The position numbers and the translations under genes are program-made. A stretch of 44,644 nucleotides of DNA from an uncultured bacterium (GTDB lineage: Bacteria > Patescibacteriota > Minisyncoccia > Phycocordibacterales > CAIZLB01). The stretch is from assembly GCA_903864515.1 (NCBI GenBank), contig CAIPFZ010000027.1, positions 1 through 44,644 of the forward strand. The letters run 5' to 3'. Shown piece by piece: positions 18,315 through 26,694 of this stretch; positions within the stretch are counted from its first letter, which is position 1, and every line of letters begins with the position of its first letter. The notes beneath the pieces are model-generated. The model was not told the origin of the DNA, ran no database searches, and saw only the letters and a program-made list of their open reading frames with translations.

Positions 18315-19202
18315 TTATTTCCAAACTCTAATATTCTTATTTTGTAATGATAATTCTTTTAGCCCCCTAGTAATTGAGCTATCTTCGTCTTTTAAATTAA
18401 TAGTTAATTTAAAGTTTTCTAGTACGAAATCCATTTCAGGCTTACTCAGCATATAATCTACATTCACAATATCCATATTAAGAAGTTTTTTCCAAAACAA
18501 ATTCTCTAATTCAAAATTTCTCAAGTCATTCTTATACACAGAGCTACCTGACACACCTGATATTTTATTCATCCCCTCTTTTATTATCTCATTATCTTGA
18601 AATTCAGGGTGGTTTCTAAGTGTGTCGTCCAACATAAATATACTACCGTTTGCACTCATGAGAGGTTTAATAAAATTTGATATTTTAGATTTTAAATCAT
18701 CATCAAAATATTGAGATACAACACCTTCGCTAAAAATCAGAACGGGGTTATCTAAATTCAATTCACCTTCTATTCTCTTCCAAGTCTCTTCTTCTGCTAA
18801 ATCGCCCGAGATGAACTTTAGATTATCGATCTCACCTTTTGTTTCACTAATAATATCTCTTTTTAAATCTGAATTTTCCTTGAATTCAACCTCAATATAT
18901 TTTCCAATCCTGCAATCTAAATTCAAAAAGTGTGGAGTAAAACCAGCTCCTAATTCAACTATCTGCAATCTTTCACCGAACTCCTTTGCCATAAAGTTCA
19001 AAATTGATTGATTTGTATGAAATCTAGCAACTGGAAAAGCAGAGAAATTATCACTTGACATTTTAGACCAGATTTTAGGCCACATCTCGCCAATTCTATT
19101 TTTTAAAGCATTGATTATTTCTTCACTGTATTTAACATCTGCATGGTCATTTAAATCAAGTATTGTACTTGAAGTTTTCTGTATTTTTTCTTTATCTATC
19201 AT
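18315..19202 (-). CDS. class I SAM-dependent methyltransferase (LCM/O-methyltransferase-like)
   Basis: LQIVELGAGFTPHFLNLDCRIGKYIEVEF; PVLIFSEGVVSQYFDDD. Confidence 0.7.
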   Translation of the reverse strand: MIDKEKIQKTSSTILDLNDHADVKYSEEIINALKNRIGEMWPKIWSKMSSDNFSAFPVARFHTNQSILNFMAKEFGERLQIVELGAGFTPHFLNLDCRIGKYIEVEFKENSDLKRDIISETKGEIDNLKFISGDLAEEETWKRIEGELNLDNPVLIFSEGVVSQYFDDDLKSKISNFIKPLMSANGSIFMLDDTLRNHPEFQDNEIIKEGMNKISGVSGSSVYKNDLRNFELENLFWKKLLNMDIVNVDYMLSKPEMDFVLENFKLTINLKDEDSSITRGLKELSLQNKNIRVWK

Positions 19203-19207
19203 AATAT

Positions 19208-20095
19208 TTAATTATTTTTATTTGACCATCTCAAGAAATGATCTGGTGCGTAACCTATTATATAATCTGTACCACATCTTTTAAAGGCAGAATGTACTTC
19301 ATCGAAAGCTTCATTTTCATCAACTACCCCCACCCTTCCAGCCTCCTTAAGCATAGAGTATTCACCACTTACATGGTAGATAGAAATAGGTAATTTAGTT
19401 TGCTGTCTTGCTCTATAAATTATATCTAAATACATCATGGCTGGTTTTACCATAACAATATCCGCACCCTGCTTTTCATCCTCAGAAATATGATTCAATG
19501 CTTCCTCGGCATTCAATGGAGAAATATGAAATTCATAAGGCATCTTTCCATCTTTAGGAGACTGAATTGTCTTAAAATATGGACCATAGAGAGATGAAGA
19601 GAACTTTGCACTATACCCCATTATTTTTGTAGAAGTTAAACCAGATTCATTTAAAACTTTTTTAACCTCACGAACTTGGTTCTCTAATGGTAGACATGGA
19701 CAAACATAATCAGCGCCAGCATTTGCAAATGCAACAGCAAGCTTTCCGGCAAGCTCATAACTCTTTTCATAATCAACTTTCTCATCTTTTATAATCAAGC
19801 TATGCCCATCTGCAGAATATGGTGACAATCCAACATCAGCATGAATTACAATATCTGTACCAAATTTTTCTTTGGCAATTTTAATAAAGTTCTTAATCAA
19901 ACCATCAGTACAAGCAAATTCTACAGATTTATTATCAGTTGAACCAAATACTAGGAAATCTGTTATTCCTTGATCTAGATAAGTTTTTATGAATTCTAAT
20001 CCTGATTCAAGAGTGTGATAATAGACATCAACCATTGGTGAGTCTTGTCTATCAGTTATTCCTTCCTTTAGGAAAATGCAAGCTATGTATTTCAT
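19208..20095 (-). CDS. hemB: delta-aminolevulinic acid dehydratase (porphobilinogen synthase)-like
   Basis: DVGLSPYSADGHS, MGYSAKFSSSLYGPYFKTI (Schiff-base Lys context), GADIVMVKPAMMYLDIIYRARQ, YHVSGEYSML; start reassigned to ATG at 20095. Confidence 0.85.
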   Translation of the reverse strand: MKYIACIFLKEGITDRQDSPMVDVYYHTLESGLEFIKTYLDQGITDFLVFGSTDNKSVEFACTDGLIKNFIKIAKEKFGTDIVIHADVGLSPYSADGHSLIIKDEKVDYEKSYELAGKLAVAFANAGADYVCPCLPLENQVREVKKVLNESGLTSTKIMGYSAKFSSSLYGPYFKTIQSPKDGKMPYEFHISPLNAEEALNHISEDEKQGADIVMVKPAMMYLDIIYRARQQTKLPISIYHVSGEYSMLKEAGRVGVVDENEAFDEVHSAFKRCGTDYIIGYAPDHFLRWSNKNN

Positions 20096-20120
20096 GTTAG
20101 TGTTTATTTCTATATTATTT

Positions 20121-21233
20121 TTACAGATTCGCAAAAGTTCCGTCTGTATTAACCTTTCTCCAAACCAACTTCTTATTTATATTCTGACATGATCCGTCAA
20201 AAGATACGTCACCAGTAATACCCTTAAACTCTGCCATTTTTGGTAAGTACTCAGCAATCTTTTTTGGATTTCCTCCAACTTCATTTATTGCCTTGCTTAA
20301 AATATTGTATGAATCGTAGGTTAATGCACCGAGGAGTATAGGCGAAGCGTTATAATTTGATGTGTATGTATTTGAATAATTTACAGCATCTGAATTTGCA
20401 TTAAGATCCGCCTGTGGAGAATACATGTAGTCAACAAATTTTACATCCTTAGCGATAGTTCTATTTTTAAGATTAGGACTTGTAATTGTCCAGATATCGG
20501 AAACGATAGGCTTAGACCAACCCATTTCTTTTAACTGATTAAACATTGGCTCTGGTGTAATATTATTAATTACAACCAGTGCATCTATATCTTTTTGTTT
20601 TTCAGTTAACTTTAAGATATTGGATCTTAGGTCTCCTGATGCCTGATCGTATATTTCAACACCCACAACTTCTCCACCAAGTTCCACAAATGATGCTTTG
20701 ACTTGCTCAATCATCACTTTTCCATATTCATTATTTGGAGACAGCATCGCAATCTTTTTATATTTCAATGTATTATTTACATACTCCGAAATAGAACCGC
20801 CTAATATATCTGCGGTTAATCCGATTCTACATGTTAATGGACTATCATCAGTAAAAGCTGGTGTTGTTGCCGATTGTGCGAAGATCATGATTCCATCCTG
20901 TACAGCTTTTTCTCTCACTGCGGCAACCACAGGACTTCCATCGGCAATGATTATTTTTACCCCCTTCATCTTAAGTGCTTCGTATCCCGAAACAGATGTC
21001 TTTGGATCATATCTTGAGTCCTCATAAATTAGTTCGATTTTTTCATTTGGATTGTCTTTTACCACCATGGCAAGCGCATTCTTTTGAACTTCCCCCGCAA
21101 TTGCAAGTGGGCCAGAAAGAGGAGTTAGAACTCCAATCTTAATTTTTCCATTATCATCTTCCTTATTAACACCAAGAACTACTAAAATAATCACTACAAT
21201 AATAATGATTGCCCAAATAATTTTCTTTTTCAT
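20121..21233 (-). CDS. LivK-type substrate-binding protein, TM-anchored (module 7)
   Basis: MKKKIIWAIIIIVVIILVVLGV then IKIGVLTPLSGPLAIAGEVQKNALAMVV. Confidence 0.9.
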   Translation of the reverse strand: MKKKIIWAIIIIVVIILVVLGVNKEDDNGKIKIGVLTPLSGPLAIAGEVQKNALAMVVKDNPNEKIELIYEDSRYDPKTSVSGYEALKMKGVKIIIADGSPVVAAVREKAVQDGIMIFAQSATTPAFTDDSPLTCRIGLTADILGGSISEYVNNTLKYKKIAMLSPNNEYGKVMIEQVKASFVELGGEVVGVEIYDQASGDLRSNILKLTEKQKDIDALVVINNITPEPMFNQLKEMGWSKPIVSDIWTITSPNLKNRTIAKDVKFVDYMYSPQADLNANSDAVNYSNTYTSNYNASPILLGALTYDSYNILSKAINEVGGNPKKIAEYLPKMAEFKGITGDVSFDGSCQNINKKLVWRKVNTDGTFANL

Positions 21234-21316
21234 ATATAACAATTTTACTCTTTATCGCCTTAAAATACAACACAAATACAGATTAAAATGTATTTCTATT
21301 ACATATTATCTAGGCA

Positions 21317-21345
21317 TTGACAGCAATGTTTTCTTATATTATAAT
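21317..21345 (+). promoter_or_regulatory. consensus sigma70 promoter
   Basis: TTGACA - 17 nt - TATAAT upstream of the PEP-CTERM ORF. Confidence 0.8.
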
Positions 21346-21419
21346 ACTAAACAGATCTTTCCAATTAAGGACAGACACTTTTCATTAAACCAACAAACAA
21401 TTAGGAACAAGAACACATA

Positions 21420-22046
21420 GTGAAAACAAACACTGGACTAGTTATTATTACCACCATTCTGTCAGCCATCCAGATCGCAGCCGGCGCCACCACCGCATTC
21501 TTCTACAAGTCAGGACCCATCGGAAGCTATATTGCTCAAAATGGACTGGATTACATTGTAGACAATCAGGGCGGTTGGACATTCCAAACCCCTGGTGGCG
21601 TTGATTTCGGAGACCAGAAGATGTGGACCTCCCTCACCAATATTAACGGCCAATATTGGCATCTGTATCTAACTGCGCCCAATGGAAAATCTTTGTCCGC
21701 AGGACTGTATCAGACAGTGGGCTGGGGTCAAAACCCCAATGGATACACTTTCACGTGGCTAGGTAATGGCCGAGGTGGCTCATCGATTTGCTGGGTGAAT
21801 ATTTTGGAATTTGTGTACGATCCTAAAACAAATATCGTGACAAATTTGGCGATTGATTTCATTCAAAGCGAAGGAACATCTTTTGATCCTAGCATGCAAC
21901 CATCAGCCTACGGATCATTTCGTAGCAATTCCAACTATTCGATCAACATGTCCTCGGATGCAATCAATCTTGTCATCCCTGAGCCGTCAAGCTTTCTGCT
22001 TGCAGGCATCGGGACATGCATTATGTTCATCCGGCGTCGGCGATAA
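21420..22046 (+). CDS. PEP-CTERM sorting-domain protein (GTG start)
   Basis: signal peptide-like N-terminus; C-terminus VIPEPSSFLLAGIGTCIMFIRRRR. Confidence 0.8.
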   Translation: MKTNTGLVIITTILSAIQIAAGATTAFFYKSGPIGSYIAQNGLDYIVDNQGGWTFQTPGGVDFGDQKMWTSLTNINGQYWHLYLTAPNGKSLSAGLYQTVGWGQNPNGYTFTWLGNGRGGSSICWVNILEFVYDPKTNIVTNLAIDFIQSEGTSFDPSMQPSAYGSFRSNSNYSINMSSDAINLVIPEPSSFLLAGIGTCIMFIRRRR

Positions 22047-22085
22047 AAAGCTGACACTTCAAGTTACTCTTTCAATCTAAAAGAG

Positions 22086-22115
22086 AAGACCCCGTGGCGC
22101 AAGCCAGCGGGGTCA
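22086..22115 (+). terminator. Rho-independent terminator
   Basis: GACCCCGtGGC gcaa GCCagCGGGGTC then T-rich. Confidence 0.85.
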
Positions 22116-22153
22116 AACTTTTGCTTATTTTTTAATTTCGATCCCAAATAAAC

Positions 22154-23284
22154 CTACTTCACCTCCTTAACCACCACCATCTCCCCTCCCTTAATATTAT
22201 AAATATTTATTGGAGTATCTTTTGCGGAATGTTTTGAAGTGAATGAGGTATCTCCATTTACTGTCTTGAATGTGTTGCCTTCTATATACTTTGGTATTTC
22301 TTCAGCCGTTTTTGATTTTGCAATGGATTCTGCAAGAATATAAATTGCATCATAACTTTTATTAGCTCCTCTTCTTGGTTTTTCTCCATATTTTTTCTCA
22401 AATCTTTTTACAAACTCATCAGAAGGGACTTCCCAATCAATCATTATTACACCTTCAATCTTACTCTTATCTACCTTTTGATTATTGAACACATCTCTCA
22501 TTGTCGTATAAGCAATTAATTGTGGTTTGAAATTTAAATTCTCCGCCACCTCAAGATATTTTACAATATCAAAATCTAACATATCCAAGAAAACTGCCGT
22601 AGGTTTCTTATCAACCAATTTAAGGATATTTGTCCTAAAATCGCTTGATCCAATAGCGGTATAAGATTCAACATTAAAAGAACCTTTGTCTTTCATAATA
22701 TTTGCAAGCGTATGTTCGATAGATTCACCAAACCCTGACTTATATCTAATCATCGCAAGATTATTAATTTTATTATCCGCAATTACAGAATCCAATTGAG
22801 AAATAACCTGATTGAATTTTGGGTACAAAACAAAACTATAATCATTCATTTCAAATGACCCGTCTATTTGAAAATTTACAGGAGAAATAAATACCTTCTT
22901 ATCCTTTTGTGCAAGTGCAAAAATTGGTTGCGCGGTAAAATCAAAAATCCCACCAATCACAGCATCAGCATTTTGAATTCCAACAAGTTTCTGATATGCA
23001 GAGACAGACCCTTGTGGTGTTGTTTGATCGTCCTCTATGTAGAGCTCAACAGGCCTACCATCTATACCACCGTTTTTGTTTATCTCCTCAACTGCCAAAT
23101 CCATTGCCTTCTTAGACATATTCCCAAAATCAGCTGCTACCCCCGTTAGTGAAATCATCGCTCCAATTTTTATAGGCTTTGCGCTCTTTGACAGAGTGCC
23201 GCCCTGCTTATTACCTACATTAAATATTAATACCAAACCCAAAGCCACAGCTATTAGTATTACCAAATATATTATTTTCTTCAT
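22154..23284 (-). CDS. LivK-type substrate-binding protein, TM-anchored, long form (module 8)
   Basis: IKIGAMISLTGVAADFGNMSKKAMDLAVEEINKNGGIDGRPVELYIEDDQ. Confidence 0.92.
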   Translation of the reverse strand: MKKIIYLVILIAVALGLVLIFNVGNKQGGTLSKSAKPIKIGAMISLTGVAADFGNMSKKAMDLAVEEINKNGGIDGRPVELYIEDDQTTPQGSVSAYQKLVGIQNADAVIGGIFDFTAQPIFALAQKDKKVFISPVNFQIDGSFEMNDYSFVLYPKFNQVISQLDSVIADNKINNLAMIRYKSGFGESIEHTLANIMKDKGSFNVESYTAIGSSDFRTNILKLVDKKPTAVFLDMLDFDIVKYLEVAENLNFKPQLIAYTTMRDVFNNQKVDKSKIEGVIMIDWEVPSDEFVKRFEKKYGEKPRRGANKSYDAIYILAESIAKSKTAEEIPKYIEGNTFKTVNGDTSFTSKHSAKDTPINIYNIKGGEMVVVKEVK

Positions 23285-23354
23285 ATTGGACAATAGTATA
23301 TATTATGTGTTATTATTGTTAACAGTTCGGCGAATTACGAATAACAATGAAAAT

Positions 23355-24128
23355 ATGACCCAAAAGACTAGTACTGAAAATCTATTTAAGACACTTCAAA
23401 TAAAACCTAACGCTCAGCTTGTTTTAGACTATTTAATCAAACACGGCCTATCCCCTGTTAAAGACATAGCTCACTCTTTAAATATACCTAAATCAACTGT
23501 ATACGATTCCCTAGACGAGCTAGTCACACAAAGTTTAGTCATAGAATACTCTGAAGAAAGAGGTCGTATTTTTGGAATTGCGGACAAAGAACAAATTGCC
23601 AAAATTAGTGAACAGAAGATTAAGGAACTCCAAGATAATCAAAATAAATTAATCGAATATATCAAAAACACGGAGCGTGAAGATCCTACTTCAAAACCTA
23701 AGATAAAATTTTATTTTGGCAAGGAAGGAATTAAGCAAGCCTTTAGAGATACAATGTGGAATGAGAAATGCAAACAAACATATCTAATGTGGTCCACAAA
23801 GGACATGTTAGATATCCTTGGACCAGAGTTTAGCGAGTGGCATAGCTCAATGAGACTCAGACATAAAATTGTATTGAATGTAATCAGAAAGAAAGAAGAC
23901 AAGAAATTTGATAAAACCGAAGGTCTTAAAGAAGGATGGAACAGTTTTAGAGACATTAGACAAGCACCCAAAAATATTGATTGGAACATGAGTTATTGGA
24001 TATATGACAATAGAGTCTTATTTTCCGGTGGAGGAAGTGATAAATTTGCCTTTGTTGTGCATGACAAAGAATTTGCAAATCTAATGACAACTTTATGGAA
24101 GCAGGTCTGGGAAATTAGTGAGAAGTAG
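23355..24128 (+). CDS. TrmB-like regulator (module 8)
   Basis: ORF 23076-24128; real start likely MTQKTSTENLF at 23355; VLDYLIKHGLSPVKDIAHSLNIPKSTVYDSLDELVTQSLV. Confidence 0.87.
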   Translation: MTQKTSTENLFKTLQIKPNAQLVLDYLIKHGLSPVKDIAHSLNIPKSTVYDSLDELVTQSLVIEYSEERGRIFGIADKEQIAKISEQKIKELQDNQNKLIEYIKNTEREDPTSKPKIKFYFGKEGIKQAFRDTMWNEKCKQTYLMWSTKDMLDILGPEFSEWHSSMRLRHKIVLNVIRKKEDKKFDKTEGLKEGWNSFRDIRQAPKNIDWNMSYWIYDNRVLFSGGGSDKFAFVVHDKEFANLMTTLWKQVWEISEK

Positions 24129-24154
24129 AACCAGTGTGTTAAGTTGAGGTAAAT

Positions 24155-25021
24155 CTACAACTTATACTCCCCCATGAACCCCTGCGGTCTATACATCATC
24201 AAGAACAATAGAAGCAATCCATATACGACTTGTCTCATTTGAGCAGCCACATCTGTTGGAAAGCCAACAAAGCGTAACGCCTCAGGCAACAACATCAAGA
24301 ACACTGTTCCCCAGAACACTCCCTTATTACTTGCAAGCCCTCCTAATATAACAATTGATAGAATAAAGATTGATTCATTCAATGAGAAACTTGATGGATC
24401 AATGAAGGTAATGTAAGAAGCAAAGAGTGCACCAGCGACAGCCGCCATTCCTGCGGCTAACACAAAAACAATCATTTTGTATATTTTTGTATTATACCCA
24501 AAGACAGAAATTGCTTGCTCATCCTCTCTGATTGCCTTTATTACTCGTCCAAAGCTAGAGCCAACAATATATTGTGATAATAAATAGACAAGAAGAGCGA
24601 GAACGGCCGAGAGAATTAAAAAATGCAAATTTGATTTAAATATAAAATCAAATATTTGCGGCCTCCCTATTCCTGGAATTCCGAGTGGTCCTCTTGTTAG
24701 ACTTTGCCAATTCAACATTATACTGAATGCGATAATATTAAAACCAAAAGATGCTAGTGCATAATAGTCCCCCTTAAACTTCCCGAGTATTGCACCAAGA
24801 ACCAAGGAGACAATCATGGCAATTATCATACCCACAATCATCGCCAAGAAAAAGTTCCATCCATATGAAGTCATTAGTATCGCCGTTCCATACGCCCCCA
24901 CCCCAAAGAATGTTGCGTGTGTGATTGAAAGTAACCCTGTATATCCCACAACAAGATTTAAACTAATTCCTAGTATTGACCAAATCGAAATTAAAACCAA
25001 AAGGTGAATTATATATTCCAT
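24155..25021 (-). CDS. livM: branched-chain amino-acid ABC transporter permease, LivM type
   Basis: LNLVVGYTGLLSITHATFFGVGAYGTAIL; GRVIKAIREDEQAISVFGYNTKIYKM; AGALFASYITFIDPSSFSLNESI. Confidence 0.92.
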   Translation of the reverse strand: MEYIIHLLVLISIWSILGISLNLVVGYTGLLSITHATFFGVGAYGTAILMTSYGWNFFLAMIVGMIIAMIVSLVLGAILGKFKGDYYALASFGFNIIAFSIMLNWQSLTRGPLGIPGIGRPQIFDFIFKSNLHFLILSAVLALLVYLLSQYIVGSSFGRVIKAIREDEQAISVFGYNTKIYKMIVFVLAAGMAAVAGALFASYITFIDPSSFSLNESIFILSIVILGGLASNKGVFWGTVFLMLLPEALRFVGFPTDVAAQMRQVVYGLLLLFLMMYRPQGFMGEYKL

Positions 25022-25059
25022 ATTTAAATAATATCAAAAAAGAAGGCGGGTGGCGAATT

Positions 25060-25399
25060 TCCTAATAGAAAAAAACCGCCCATTTAGGGTCGGCAGGAGG
25101 ACGACGAGATCATCCTCAATAAAAATGAAAGCGGGTGCGGAAACCCTTGATAAGCTAATATGCTAAGTACGAGAAGTGTTCCCTCTCGGATTATCACATC
25201 TACATGACTACGAAGAAAAAGACGCGTAACCGAAAACCATTAACCGCGCCACAAACAATACAATCGTAGACAGTATACCTTTTGAATATTAGCTCACTCA
25301 ATGTACAAACAGAACTCTCGTGCCTTACCGGCATTGAACAGGAATTGCATCAATCTCACAACCTGAAGAGGCAACTACCCGCAAGGATGTTCCGCACCC
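25060..25399 (-). ncRNA. unassigned structured RNA candidate with 3' terminator
   Basis: ORF-free; 10-bp terminal helix GGGTGCGGAA (25133-25142) / TTCCGCACCC (25390-25399); CCTTG/CAAGG; internal hairpins CGAGA/TCTCG and TGCCttaccGGCA; minus-strand terminator GCCGaCCC taaat GGGCGGT TTTTTT. Confidence 0.5.
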
Positions 25400-25607
25400 A
25401 CAGATAATATAGCATACAAATTTAAAGTTAAACAGTCTTAAACAACATACAAGAAGCTAGTATTTCACATTATTAATAAAATAATTTAACACTCAAATGG
25501 TTTCAATAATTAGGGACAAGTCAGCAAGTGTGTCATAGTACACAATTTAGCTTGACACATGTCAAGGGTAGGAACATACTTACTAAGTCGCAAGGATGTC
25601 TCATCAA

Positions 25608-25698
25608 GAATAAATAATTAGAGCTCGGAATTTTCATTTAAAAATCGACTGCGGTAACTTCTCCCCTCCCGCATTGAAAAGTATCTAATTATTTATTC
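25608..25698. repeat. structured inverted repeat in long leader
   Basis: perfect 15-bp arms GAATAAATAATTAGA / TCTAATTATTTATTC enclosing a TGCGG/CCGCA hairpin. Confidence 0.6.
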
Positions 25699-25864
25699 AA
25701 ATTAAAGTTTAATCACAAAGGATCACAAGTCCAAAGTTTTTTCCTTTTCTAGATATTTTTACTTCTTAATAATATTAGATAAATAGCAGCAATATTATCA
25801 GACCATTAATTGTTTACATTTAATTGGAAAAATAAAGTTGTACGCTAAATAATAAAATAAAATT

Positions 25865-26539
25865 ATGAATAAAATAATAAATTCTCTTAAGACTACAAAA
25901 AGTTTTATAATCGCATTAGGTTTAACAACAGCAGTATTATTTACTGTAATAATGCCTTCAATCACAAGTGCTGATGTACTTTATCGTCAATTACAATTAG
26001 GATCACGTGGTGCTGATGTTACATCACTCCAATCTTTCCTAGCAGAGGATTCCACAATTTACCCACAAGGTAAAGTAACTGGATACTTTGGATCACTTAC
26101 AAAGTCAGCTGTTTCAAATTTCCAAGCACGTAATGGTATTGCAACAGTAGGACGTGTTGGACCATCAACTCTTCCTGTGATAAATGAGCAAATGTTGAAT
26201 GGAGTAGATGCCGGTGCAAATATTTCAGCTCCAATCATAACTAGTGCAGGAGTTAATAATATCAGTAGAAATTCAGCAACAATCAATTGGTATACAAATG
26301 AGAATGCAAAAGGTTTAGTTTATTACAGTACAACCCCACTTAGTTTAGGAGAACACTTAAACTCAGTTGACGTATCAGGAAACACAGCGATGGTTGATTC
26401 AAACTATCGTACAAATCAATCTGTTACACTACAAAACTTACAGCCAAATACAACCTATTACTACCTAGCGTATGTAACAGGTCTATCAGGTAGAGTTAGT
26501 ATCACATGGCCTGCAACATTCACAACTTCAAGCTACTAG
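25865..26539 (+). CDS. secreted peptidoglycan-binding (PGBD1) + fibronectin-III-like domain protein
   Basis: LQLGSRGADVTSLQSFLAEDSTIYPQGKVTGYFGSLTKSAVSNFQARNGI; SATINWYTNENAKGLVYYS. Confidence 0.85.
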   Translation: MNKIINSLKTTKSFIIALGLTTAVLFTVIMPSITSADVLYRQLQLGSRGADVTSLQSFLAEDSTIYPQGKVTGYFGSLTKSAVSNFQARNGIATVGRVGPSTLPVINEQMLNGVDAGANISAPIITSAGVNNISRNSATINWYTNENAKGLVYYSTTPLSLGEHLNSVDVSGNTAMVDSNYRTNQSVTLQNLQPNTTYYYLAYVTGLSGRVSITWPATFTTSSY

Positions 26540-26614
26540 TCAGTCAAATAAAATTAGACCCGCAAAGGTTGGAGTAGAATTGAAGAAAATACTTAGTCTA
26601 ATCTAAGTAACAAG

Positions 26615-26642
26615 GACCGTCATTAATTTGGCGGTTTTTTGT
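26615..26642 (+). terminator. Rho-independent terminator
   Basis: ACCGtCattaatttgGCGGTTTTTT. Confidence 0.55.
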
Positions 26643-26694
26643 TATCATATATTTTCTTTTACCTTTTTTTCAGAAAAAATGCTAATATACCCCA

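Noticed and set aside
25060-25400. Assignment as tmRNA, RNase P RNA, SRP RNA or 6S RNA
   Set aside because: I could not find the T-loop/acceptor ends, tag ORF, GAGGAAAGTCCGGGC-type core, or SRP apical motif; kept as an unassigned RNA candidate.
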